64,000 bases of DNA, from the NCBI RefSeq assembly GCF_051513965.1, contig NZ_CP195847.1, positions 62,001 to 126,000 of the forward strand. Direction: 5' to 3'. Both the position numbers and the translations under genes were made by a program. The notes beneath the pieces are model-generated. The model was not told the origin of the DNA. It did no database searches and saw nothing but the letters and a program-made list of their open reading frames with translations. Positions 25,403 to 33,571 of the stretch are shown here, in pieces. How positions within the stretch are numbered: position 1 is the first letter of the stretch; every line of letters starts with the position of its first letter. This stretch comes from Paramicrobacterium sp051513965. Its GTDB lineage: Bacteria > Actinomycetota > Actinomycetes > Actinomycetales > Microbacteriaceae.

Positions 25403-26287
25403 GCATTCTCGATGTCTCCGGCCTGACCGTTCGCACTCGCGAGGGGGGACGCCCTTGTTCGCGACCTCTCGTTCACGATCGACCCCGGCGAGCGTGTGGG
25501 TCTCATCGGCGAGTCCGGCTCGGGCAAGTCCGTCACCTCACTCGCGGTGACGGGGCTTCTCGATGCGGGGCTGACCTCGAGCGGATCGGTGCTGCTCGAC
25601 GGCCACCAGGTCATCGGAGCCCCGGATCGTGCCTTGCGGCCGCTCCGTGGCCCGGCGGCATCCATCGTCTTCCAAGAGCCGCTCAGCTCGCTCGACCCGC
25701 TGATGCGTGTCGGCCGGCAGATCGCTGAGCCACTCAAGCGATACCGCGGTCTCCGTGGGTCCGCACTGCGTCAGGCGGTTGCCACCTCGCTCGAGGCCGT
25801 GTCTCTGCCGGATGCCGCTCTCGCACGAGCCTTTCCGCATGAGCTCTCCGGCGGTCAGCGTCAGCGCGTGGCGATCGCTCTCGCCCTCGCCGCGGATCCG
25901 AAGCTGCTGATCGCGGACGAGCCGACGACGGCGCTCGACGTCACCGTGCAGAATGAGGTGCTCGAGCTGCTCGACCGTCTGGTGGAGGAGCGGAACATGG
26001 CGCTGCTCTTCATCAGCCACGACCTCGCGGTGGTGTCTCGAATGACGTCGCGGGTCTCGGTGCTGCAACGTGGCGTCGCCGTGGAGCAGGGCGACGTCGA
26101 TGACGTCATCTCGCGCCCGCGACACGAGTACACCACGCGGCTGGTCGCCAGCGCGCGCATCCTCGATGACGCCCTGAACGTCACCCACCCCAACTCTGCA
26201 GGGCCGACATTTACGCACCCCACCGCTGATTCAAACTCCAGCGAGGCCGACGAAACGCCCCGATCTGACACGGGAGGTCTCTCATGA
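25399..26287 (+). pseudogene. ABC transporter ATP-binding protein (DppD type), frameshifted near its 5' end
   Basis: The ATG at 25399 overlaps the permease stop and encodes MSILDVSGLTVRTREGG, a normal DppD N-terminus, but the frame is lost at a run of six G (25443-25448). One additional G would restore a normal protein through DALVRDLSFTIDPGERVGLIGESGSGKS. The rest is intact in the other frame: Walker A GESGSGKS, signature ELSGGQRQRVAIALAL, Walker B LLIADEPTTALDVT, and His in FISHDLAVV. A GTG at 25496 could start a truncated protein, but it would miss the first ~30 residues, including the strand and aromatic residue that stack on ATP. This is either a sequencing error, a phase-variable tract, or a real loss. 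The 3' end overlaps the DppF gene (ATGA). Confidence 0.82.
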
Positions 26288-27036
26288 GCCTTCTCGAACT
26301 TCACGACGCCAGCTTCGCGTATCGGCGCGGCGGCGAGGTCGTGCACAACGTGTCGTTCAGCGTCGACGCGGGTGAGGCCGTGGGGCTCGTGGGGGAGTCC
26401 GGCGCGGGCAAGTCCACGATTCTGCGGCTGCTGCTCGGTTTGGACGCCCCGACCCGCGGCCAGGTCATGTTCGAGGATGCCCCGCTCGCGCTCCGCGATC
26501 GGGCGCTCATGCGGCGCTTCCGCGGGTCCGTGCAGACGGTCTTCCAAGACCCGTACTCGTCGCTCGACCCGCGCCAGCGCATCGACCGCATCGTCGCCGA
26601 GCCACTCCGCTCGCTCGGTCTTGCCTCGGGGAGCGACGCTCGGGAGCGGGTCGCCGACGCTCTGGCATCCGTCGGTCTCGAACGTGATGTGCTGCACCGT
26701 TTTCCCCATGCGTTCTCGGGTGGGCAGCGTCAGCGGATCGCAATCGCTCGAGCCATCGTGTGCCGGCCGCGGGTCTTGCTCGCGGACGAACCGGTCAGCG
26801 CTCTCGATGTGACGACGCGGATTCAGGTGATCGACGTGCTCCGGAAGCTTCGCGCGGAGACCGGCCTCGCACTGGTCATGGTGTCGCACGACCTCACAGC
26901 GATCGCGGCGCTCTGCGAGCGGACGGTCGTGCTGCGGTCCGGCAGCGTCGTCGAGGAAGGCTCGACGGGCGGCATCCTCTCGACCCCTCAGACGGACTAC
27001 GCACGTGCCCTGGTCGGCGCCATCCCGCGGCTGTAG
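26284..27036 (+). CDS. ABC transporter ATP-binding protein (DppF/OppF type)
   Basis: A 250-residue ATPase, complete, with Walker A GESGAGKST, signature AFSGGQRQRIAIARAI, Walker B VLLADEPVSALDVT and switch His in MVSHDLTAIAAL. VFQDPYSSLDPRQRI is the usual Q-loop region of peptide-importer ATPases. It lacks the oligopeptide-family C-terminal Cys-rich extension found in some DppF proteins. It completes the SBP-B-C-D-F importer operon and could in principle act as a homodimer if the frameshifted DppD is lost. Confidence 0.93.
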   Translation: MSLLELHDASFAYRRGGEVVHNVSFSVDAGEAVGLVGESGAGKSTILRLLLGLDAPTRGQVMFEDAPLALRDRALMRRFRGSVQTVFQDPYSSLDPRQRIDRIVAEPLRSLGLASGSDARERVADALASVGLERDVLHRFPHAFSGGQRQRIAIARAIVCRPRVLLADEPVSALDVTTRIQVIDVLRKLRAETGLALVMVSHDLTAIAALCERTVVLRSGSVVEEGSTGGILSTPQTDYARALVGAIPRL

Positions 27037-27167
27037 AAGCCACCGGCGACGTCACCGCACGACCCGGGCATGCAGACTCGCGTACGATAGGCGCCTAGAG
27101 GCGCCGCAGCGGGTGTCGACACCACCGACATTGAGACGTCCACCACCGAGAACGAAGGGCACCGTCC

Positions 27168-28592
27168 GTGCGATACATCTCCACTCGCGGAGGAACGATC
27201 GGTCAGTACAGCGACATCCTCGTCGAGGGTCTCGCGCCGAACGGTGGGCTTGCCGTGCCCGAGAGAATGCCTCAGGTCGACGCCGCCCAGCTCGAGCAGT
27301 GGCGCGACCTGAGCTATCCCGAGCTCGCCACCGAGGTGATCGGTCTGTTCGCGACCGAGATTCCGCGGAATGACCTCGCGAAGCTCTGTCGTGCCGCATA
27401 CGAGCCGGCGAAGTACGCGTCGGATCGCGCTGTTCCCCTCACAGACATCGGCGAGGGAATGACGCTCGTCGGGCTCTCGGAGGGGCCGACGCTCGCGTTC
27501 AAAGACATGGCGATGCAGTTCCTCGGCGAGGCCCTGGAGTACGTGCTCGCGACGAGCGGCGATGTGCTGAACGTCCTCGGGGCCACATCGGGCGACACCG
27601 GATCGGCCGCGGAGCACGCGCTGCGCGGACGTGACCGCATCTCGGTGTTCATGCTCTCCCCGCAGGGTCGCATGAGCGCGTTCCAGCGCGCACAGATGTA
27701 CTCGCTGCAGGACGAAAATGTGCACAACATCGCGGTCGAGGGTGTCTTCGACGACTGCCAGCACCTCGTGAAGAGCCTCGCCGAAGACCTCGCGTTCAAG
27801 CGCGAGCACCACATCGGCGCGGTCAACTCCATCAACTTCGGCCGTATCTCTGCGCAGATCGTGTATTACATCTGGGCCTGGCTGCGCGTGACCGACGAGC
27901 TTCCGACGGAGAAGCGAACGGGCTTCGAGGTCTCGTTCGCGGTTCCGTCGGGCAACTTCGGCAACATCCTCTCGGGGCTCTACGCGCGACTGATGGGTCT
28001 GCCTGTTCGCAAGCTCGTTCTCGCGACCAACGAGAACAACGTGCTCGACGAGTTCTTCCGCACGGGGCGCTACCGTCCGCGTTCTTCCGCGGATACGCTC
28101 GCCACGTCGAGCCCCTCGATGGATGTATCGCGTGCGTCAAACCTCGAGCGCTTCATCTTCCACCTGCTCGGTCGCGATCCGGAGCGCACGGCCGCTACCT
28201 GGAAGACCCTGGCGTCCGAGGGAGAGTTCGACCTGTCGAGCGAGCTGAGTCGCTTCAGCGAGGAGTTCGGCATCGTCAGCGGTACGAGCACGCATCAGGA
28301 CCGCCTGGACACGATCCGTTCGTTCAACTCCAGCACGGGCGTCACGATCGATCCGCACACTGCTGACGGCGCAAAGGTCGCGCGTGATTTCGTGGAGCCG
28401 GGTGTTCCGATGCTCGTGCTCGAGACCGCGAAGCCGCAGAAGTTCGCAGACACCATCAGTGAGGCGCTCGGCAGTCCGGCGGAGGTGGATGCCGAGACTC
28501 AGGCATTACTCGATGCTCCACAGCGCGTCACCAAGCTGCCGAATGATGAGGCTCAGCTCCGCGCGTTCATCGAAGAGAACGCCCTTAGGTGA
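27168..28592 (+). CDS. thrC: threonine synthase
   Basis: A 474-residue PLP enzyme converting O-phospho-homoserine to threonine. The N-terminal YISTRGGTIGQYSDILVEGLAPNGGLAVPE is the class-1 threonine synthase start. The PLP lysine lies in PTLAFKDMAMQFLGEAL, and the phosphate-binding GATSGDTGSAAEHALRG and VPSGNFGNILSG loops follow. GTG is used with GAAGGG upstream. It stands alone; the 131-base upstream region contains GGCGCC repeats around 27090 and a -10-like TACGAT at 27083. Confidence 0.96.
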   Translation: MRYISTRGGTIGQYSDILVEGLAPNGGLAVPERMPQVDAAQLEQWRDLSYPELATEVIGLFATEIPRNDLAKLCRAAYEPAKYASDRAVPLTDIGEGMTLVGLSEGPTLAFKDMAMQFLGEALEYVLATSGDVLNVLGATSGDTGSAAEHALRGRDRISVFMLSPQGRMSAFQRAQMYSLQDENVHNIAVEGVFDDCQHLVKSLAEDLAFKREHHIGAVNSINFGRISAQIVYYIWAWLRVTDELPTEKRTGFEVSFAVPSGNFGNILSGLYARLMGLPVRKLVLATNENNVLDEFFRTGRYRPRSSADTLATSSPSMDVSRASNLERFIFHLLGRDPERTAATWKTLASEGEFDLSSELSRFSEEFGIVSGTSTHQDRLDTIRSFNSSTGVTIDPHTADGAKVARDFVEPGVPMLVLETAKPQKFADTISEALGSPAEVDAETQALLDAPQRVTKLPNDEAQLRAFIEENALR

Positions 28593-28681
28593 TGGTCGCG
28601 TGATCCCCCGTCGCATCCTGCCCGCACGAGAGCAGCAACGATGATGCAGACGGGAGCGAGTGACGTCGCGCACCAGTGCGC

Positions 28682-30154
28682 TCAGGCGTCACGCTTGAGG
28701 GGCTGGCTGCTCTCCAGATGGGAGATGCCGTCGAGTACGGCATCCATCGCCTCTTCTGACGCGAGTGTCAGAAAGTGCCCAGCGACATCGAGGTGGACGT
28801 TCTGAGCGCCGTCGAGATCACTTCCTTCGGGAACATGCGGGTCGAACGACGATGAGATCGAGACGATCCGGTCGTTGACAGTCGTCGTTCCCGTGAGCTC
28901 GGTGATCGTCGCGTGTGACGGTCCAAACTCACGGAGGCTCGGATCGACTGTGTATTTTGCGAGTGATGATCCCGAGAACGGGGTGCACAGCGTCACCATG
29001 CCGCGAACGCCAAGGTCGGTTTCCGCCATCAGATGCTTTCCGATCAGTCCGCCCTTGCTGTGAGCGACGATCACGCGTCCGGCACTCGGCACGTGCACGC
29101 GGCCGATGGCTCGCTGCAGCATCCGCGACGTCTCGACGATGGGGCGGCGGTTGTGCTTCATCCCGTAGACGATGTTGACGCGGTAGCCCGCTGTGGAGAG
29201 ACGTTCGGCGAGAGGCTCCATGAACACCCAGGTCTCGTAGACGCCGGGCAGCAGCACGATCACAGGTTTGGCGTAGTCGCCCTTCAGATAACGTGCCGGA
29301 GGTTTGCGCTTCACAAGTGAGACAAGGTGACGGGATGCCGCATAGAGATAGTCGCGTGCCCAGACGAGTATCTTGCTGCCAGCGCTCAGTGGCGGCCGCT
29401 CCGATCGCGGGGGAAGCTCTGTGCCAACGTGGGCGGCGACCATCTCAGCGATCTGCACTCCGCCCGTGATCATGGCTTCGTGGCCGTGCCCGTCGACCTC
29501 TTCGTAACGCGAGTCAGGTACGAGTCGTGCGACTTCTCGTGCCCAGTAACTGGGCACGACGGTGTCGGTTCGTCCACGGATGATCAATGTCGGCGCCGAA
29601 ACCTTCGGCAGGGTCAACTCGACGTGATGGTCGAGCATGGTCTCGAGCTTCTTGTAATACCAGCGGGGTCCGGCCTTGATGTAGTACATGATGCCAAGCG
29701 CCATGACCTTGGGTTTCGACATCGAGACGTCTTGCAGCAGCCGGAGAGCCTGTTTCGCCGCTGTCCGTTCACGAGGGTTGACCGTGGGCGCGATCAGCAC
29801 GACACGGTGGGCGCACTCAGGGTGACGCGCGGCTGCCTCGGCAACGATCTCGGTACCCATCGAGTGGCCGATGAGTACGGGGTTTCGCAGGTTCTCCCGA
29901 GTGACAAAGTCGGCGATGAGATCTCCGGATGCCGCCATGTCGAGCGGTTCCTCCGGCTCTGGTGCATCGCCGAAGCCAGGCAGATCAAGCGCGAAGACGC
30001 GACCGGTGAGAGCAAGCGCGTCGGCGAACTCGGACCAGTAGCGATGCCCCATTCCGATTCCGTGAACGAGGACGTAGTCGATGCCGGTGTTGACGCCCGA
30101 TTCGGTGATGATCGTGGTGCGTCCGGCGCTCACGAACTCGCGAGTGTCGCTCAT
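28682..30154 (-). CDS. tandem alpha/beta-hydrolase fusion protein
   Basis: A 490-residue protein made of two alpha/beta-hydrolase domains. Domain 1 (about 1-245): oxyanion HGIG at 31-34, nucleophile Ser98 in GHSMG, Asp197 in RGRTD and His223 or His225 in DGHGHEA. Domain 2 (about 295-480): LLPGVYETW, nucleophile Ser366 in VAHSKGGL, Asp438 in SSFDPHVP and His460 in DVAGHFLTL. Both triads look complete. The linker RPPLSAGSKILVWARDYLYAASRHLVSLVKRK is basic and amphipathic, perhaps membrane-associating. There is no signal peptide. The second domain resembles lipase/triacylglycerol-type hydrolases, the first epoxide-hydrolase/esterase types. Substrate unknown; the gene is convergent with thrC. Confidence 0.85.
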   Translation of the reverse strand: MSDTREFVSAGRTTIITESGVNTGIDYVLVHGIGMGHRYWSEFADALALTGRVFALDLPGFGDAPEPEEPLDMAASGDLIADFVTRENLRNPVLIGHSMGTEIVAEAAARHPECAHRVVLIAPTVNPRERTAAKQALRLLQDVSMSKPKVMALGIMYYIKAGPRWYYKKLETMLDHHVELTLPKVSAPTLIIRGRTDTVVPSYWAREVARLVPDSRYEEVDGHGHEAMITGGVQIAEMVAAHVGTELPPRSERPPLSAGSKILVWARDYLYAASRHLVSLVKRKPPARYLKGDYAKPVIVLLPGVYETWVFMEPLAERLSTAGYRVNIVYGMKHNRRPIVETSRMLQRAIGRVHVPSAGRVIVAHSKGGLIGKHLMAETDLGVRGMVTLCTPFSGSSLAKYTVDPSLREFGPSHATITELTGTTTVNDRIVSISSSFDPHVPEGSDLDGAQNVHLDVAGHFLTLASEEAMDAVLDGISHLESSQPLKRDA

Positions 30155-30210
30155 GCGATGAGTCTACTGAGCGAAGCTTGGGATGCTTCTGGGCGCACGG
30201 ACACGCTCCT

Positions 30211-31293
30211 CTAACGGCGCGGTGGTGCCGTCGAGTCCCGCAGCATCAGCGTTGGCGTGAGCAGCACCCGGTGGGCGGCGCGGTCGGGGTCCGCGAGTCG
30301 CCCGAGCAGCAGGTCGAACGCCGCACGCCCCAGCTCGGTGCGCGGTGGATGCACCGCTGTCAGTGCTGGGCTGCCGAGCCGCGCGATCTCGTCATCGTAG
30401 GCGATCACTGACAGGTCGCCCGGAACCGTGAGCCCCTGCGCGAGGGCGAGATCGACGATCGCGAGCGCTTCGGCATCCGGATGCACGAGCACCGCCGTGA
30501 CGTCATCGGTGCGGAGTCGGTCGAGAATCTGCGATGCGGATGCTCCGAACTCCGCGCTTCGTCGATCAGCCACGACGTGCTCGGTTGCGGTCAGTCCTAC
30601 ATCGGCGCAGCCGGGACGCCAGCCGGCGATGATCTTGCGAGAGGTTGGGGAGTCCTGCGTCGTGATCAGAGCCACGCGCCGGTGACCGAGGTCGGCGAGG
30701 TGGTGGGCGGCCATGGCGGCGCCCAGCGCGTGATCGGTCGTCACCGACTCTGCTGGCACGCGGTCCGCGGGCATCAGTGCGTCGCGCTCGGCGAGGACGA
30801 ACGGCAGCCCTGAGTCGTGGAGCCACCCCACGACGTCGCCTGCGTGCGACGTGTCGGTGTTCGGCGCCACGATGAAGGCATCCGCACCGTCATGCTCGAC
30901 CATGCGCTCGAGAACCGGTCGCTCGTCCTGCAACTCATACGAGGTGCCGCGAAGCAGCACCTCGGCGCCGTGTGCCTTTGCGCGCTCCTCGACTCCCTGC
31001 AACACGCTCGGCCAGTAGTAGCTCAGGGAGGGGACGAGCACACCGACCGCGTGGATCGACGTGCGCGGCTCATCACTGAATGCGGGCGCGCCACCCTCGG
31101 GGAGCACGGCGCCGCCGTGGACGCGCACGACCAGACCATCGGCCTCCATCTGCTTCAGATCACGACGCAGCGTCACCGTCGTGACGCCGAGCTCCTCGGT
31201 GAGGGCGGCGATCCTGACGGAGCCGCGCGCAGCGAGCGCGCGCATGATGGCTCGGCGGCGTGAGGCGGCCAGCGGTGCGGCGGGCTCGTTCAT
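30211..31293 (-). CDS. DeoR-type HTH / LacI-type sensor hybrid transcription regulator
   Basis: A 360-residue regulator with an unusual pairing. Residues ~10-65 are a DeoR-type winged HTH (RRAIMRALAARGSVRIAALTEELGVTTVTLRRDLKQMEADGLVVRVHGGA). From ~80 onward comes a periplasmic-binding-protein-like sugar sensor (VGVLVPSLSYYWPSVLQGVEERAKAHG ... AAHHLADLGHRRVALIT ... LSVIAYDDEIARLGSPALTAVHPP), normally found in LacI proteins. The ligand is probably a sugar acid or oligosaccharide of the neighbouring lyase locus. The start overlaps the stop of the lyase gene (ATGA), so it is co-expressed with it and probably autoregulated. Confidence 0.9.
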   Translation of the reverse strand: MNEPAAPLAASRRRAIMRALAARGSVRIAALTEELGVTTVTLRRDLKQMEADGLVVRVHGGAVLPEGGAPAFSDEPRTSIHAVGVLVPSLSYYWPSVLQGVEERAKAHGAEVLLRGTSYELQDERPVLERMVEHDGADAFIVAPNTDTSHAGDVVGWLHDSGLPFVLAERDALMPADRVPAESVTTDHALGAAMAAHHLADLGHRRVALITTQDSPTSRKIIAGWRPGCADVGLTATEHVVADRRSAEFGASASQILDRLRTDDVTAVLVHPDAEALAIVDLALAQGLTVPGDLSVIAYDDEIARLGSPALTAVHPPRTELGRAAFDLLLGRLADPDRAAHRVLLTPTLMLRDSTAPPRR

Positions 31294-33386
31294 CGTGCTC
31301 CTTCTGAGTCCGGACTGTGTGCGTCCATGCTGGGTGCGTCGGTACCGTTTGCGCCAGTACCACCTGCGTCAGTGCTGTCTGCGTTCGCGCTGCCTGCGCC
31401 CATGTCGTGAACGCTCGTGCTGTGTGCGCCGCGATCGCCGACGGTGGTCTGACGTATCGTCACCGCGAGCTCCGACACCGCTGATACGTCGATGTCCAGC
31501 CGAGTGAGTCTGGTTCCCCACACATCCACGAGTGTAGGGTCGTCGAGCTCCTTCGCGAGGAGCGAGCCAGTCGCGGGCCCGGCCCACGTGATCTCCACCG
31601 GTGAGGCACCGTCGAGCGGCACGACGGTCGCTCGCCGCTCGCCGAGCGTGACCTCGCCCGCGAGAAGGAAGCGGACCTCGTCCGTTCCACCGGGATGCTC
31701 GTCGTGCCAGCTCCAGGCATCCCTCACGATGACCTCGCGCTCACCGCGGCCCAGACGCACGGTGCGCCGCCAGCTCATCCGATCGCCGAGACCGTACGCA
31801 CCGGCAAGCTCGAGCGAGAGCGCGTCGTCGCGCGTCGCGTCGGGAGTGCGCGGCGAAACATCCGATGCGGCGAACTCCCGACCGACACCCTGCGAGTGGC
31901 CCGCGATGACGGGGACGCTGTGCCAGTCGCTCTGCATCATCCACATGCGGTAGCGGTTCTCGCCGAATGTCTCGGCCGTGTAGGTGGGGCGCCCGGCATC
32001 GACGATGACAGGGATGCCGTCGCTCGCGACGATCACCGAGCCGACGTCATTGTGGTTGTGGCTCTCAGCGTTGTGGCCGCCCTTGGCGACGACGGTCAGT
32101 CCGCGGGGCGAGCCGCCGTGCTCCCGTGCGAGAAGCATCTGCGTCGACGGCAGCCAGACGCGAGAGGGAAGAGGAGGATGCTGCCGTGTGCTCGTGCGCG
32201 TCTCGACGGCGCCCGTGAGCTCCTGGATGATGCGCGCCAGGTTCATCGTCTCGTCGGCGTCGACGACCGGGGTGTGGGCGCGTGCGAATGCTGCGGCATC
32301 CCTGTCCTCGATGGTCTCGGCCGCGCGTTCAAGGAGTCGCCACGGGCGTGAGCTGGAGCTGCGCGCGCGGGAGTCCGAGACGGAAACGAACCAGCCCTCG
32401 CTCAGCTGCATGCGGTGCGGAAACGCGACGGTGTTCCGCACGGCCGGAATCTCGGCGATTGCGTCCACGCGCCCGCCCGTCGCGTGGTGCAGCAGGTTGA
32501 GCGCCTCGAGCAGGCGTGCGGAGCCCTCCCACCAGTAGTGGTAGCCCTCGTCGATGGCGCCGTCCTCCGGAAGGTCGGCGACGTAGTTGTCGAGACCGGC
32601 GATGACACGGCCCACGATCTGAGCGCGATACTCGGCGTCCTCCGGCGCGTCGAGGAGGCGCAGGGCGGCCGCGAGCACGTTGCCGAGGATCCACGGGTTC
32701 CAGTTGATGGCGAGGCGTGACTCGCCGAGCCACCACCAGTCGTCCCGGGCCATGAACGGGTCGAGAACGCGAGTGCGCACCTCGTGGCGAATGCGTGAGC
32801 GGATGCCGGGGTACGCCGCTTCGAGTTCGCGGCCGATCGTGTGGTCGAGCCACGTCAGGTGGGCCGCCATCTCGCCCGCGCCGAGATCGACGACCGGTGC
32901 AGCCATGTCGGGCAGCGCCCAGCCGCGTTTCGTGTGGGACTCGTCGTGTGCGGGCCAGCACCAGCTGCTCTGCTCGCACAGCAGAACGGCGCCGTCGAGC
33001 ACCTCGGGAAGCCACGCGGGGTCTCCCGTGATCGCCGCGGCGACGACCGAACGGCTGCTGCGCTGCACGCGCGCGAAGGCCGCGGTCTCCCACGAGCGCC
33101 GGTCGCCGTCGCGGTGATAGTGCGCGGCATCGTGGGGGCGCGGCTGAGGCCATGGAGTCTCGCGGTCCGCTTCTGCGCGGGCGACGAGTTCCGGTGCGGT
33201 GACCGACTGCCAGGCGGCCCGATCGGATGCCGGAGGGGAGGGGAGAGACTGCTCGGGGTCGACGAGATTCGAGAGGAGCGCCGAGGCGGTCAGGGACGAG
33301 GCCCTCGAGGTGGGGTCACCGATGCTCTCGAGTTGCGAAGAGACCACGCGCAGCAGCGGGCCCCGGGCCGTTCTCATGAACGTCAT
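31290..33386 (-). CDS. heparinase II/III family polysaccharide lyase-like protein
   Basis: A 698-residue cytoplasmic protein (no signal peptide) with an N-terminal (alpha/alpha) toroid, about residues 80-370 including NWNPWILGNVLAAALRLL and DEGYHYWWEGSARLLEALNL. The C-terminal beta-sheet domain of heparinase II/III begins around the GGHNAESHNHNDVGSVIVASDGIPVIVDAG motif (His/Asn metal and substrate residues). Such enzymes cut uronic-acid-containing oligosaccharides by beta-elimination or are close relatives of unknown substrate. The last ~45 residues are low-complexity, Gly/Ala/Asp/Ser repeats that look non-essential. ATG 33386 has AAGGAGG ten bases upstream; the longer in-frame start is rejected. 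Confidence 0.85.
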   Translation of the reverse strand: MTFMRTARGPLLRVVSSQLESIGDPTSRASSLTASALLSNLVDPEQSLPSPPASDRAAWQSVTAPELVARAEADRETPWPQPRPHDAAHYHRDGDRRSWETAAFARVQRSSRSVVAAAITGDPAWLPEVLDGAVLLCEQSSWCWPAHDESHTKRGWALPDMAAPVVDLGAGEMAAHLTWLDHTIGRELEAAYPGIRSRIRHEVRTRVLDPFMARDDWWWLGESRLAINWNPWILGNVLAAALRLLDAPEDAEYRAQIVGRVIAGLDNYVADLPEDGAIDEGYHYWWEGSARLLEALNLLHHATGGRVDAIAEIPAVRNTVAFPHRMQLSEGWFVSVSDSRARSSSSRPWRLLERAAETIEDRDAAAFARAHTPVVDADETMNLARIIQELTGAVETRTSTRQHPPLPSRVWLPSTQMLLAREHGGSPRGLTVVAKGGHNAESHNHNDVGSVIVASDGIPVIVDAGRPTYTAETFGENRYRMWMMQSDWHSVPVIAGHSQGVGREFAASDVSPRTPDATRDDALSLELAGAYGLGDRMSWRRTVRLGRGEREVIVRDAWSWHDEHPGGTDEVRFLLAGEVTLGERRATVVPLDGASPVEITWAGPATGSLLAKELDDPTLVDVWGTRLTRLDIDVSAVSELAVTIRQTTVGDRGAHSTSVHDMGAGSANADSTDAGGTGANGTDAPSMDAHSPDSEGAR

Positions 33387-33460
33387 GCTCTGTGTCCTCC
33401 TTGACGGTGCAGCTGGCATCCGGGTGGCTAGGGATTCCTGGCTGACTCGTTCCGTATCCG

Positions 33461-33466
33461 AGTATA
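33461..33466 (-). promoter_or_regulatory. -10 element of the lyase/regulator operon
   Basis: TATACT on the minus strand, 75 bases upstream of the lyase start. The -35 region is weak in sequence, and the 15-bp palindrome at 33479-33493 covers its place. That arrangement would let a bound regulator block or replace -35 recognition. Confidence 0.45.
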
Positions 33467-33478
33467 AACGATCAGAAA

Positions 33479-33493
33479 CGAACATGATGTTCG
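33479..33493. promoter_or_regulatory. 15-bp palindromic operator candidate in the divergent glycan-locus promoter
   Basis: CGAACATGATGTTCG is a perfect 7-1-7 palindrome in the 185-base region between the divergent lyase and DUF2264 genes. It overlaps the -35 place of the minus-strand promoter and lies just upstream of the plus-strand -35 (33502). Such a site is ideal for one dimeric regulator to control both directions, and the hybrid DeoR/LacI protein of the locus is the obvious candidate. Confidence 0.65.
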
Positions 33494-33501
33494 AAAAAGT
33501 G

Positions 33502-33530
33502 TTGAATGCTTTCAGTTTGATTGCTACTCT
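33502..33530 (+). promoter_or_regulatory. promoter of the DUF2264-ABC-importer operon
   Basis: A sigma-70-like pair: -35 TTGAAT (33502-33507), a 17-base spacer and -10 TACTCT (33525-33530), about 40 bases before the GTG of the DUF2264 gene. The local AT content is clearly higher than in the surrounding genes. Confidence 0.5.
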
Positions 33531-33571
33531 CGCTGGTGTCCGATTCCGGAAGACCATTCAAGGGAGAATTC

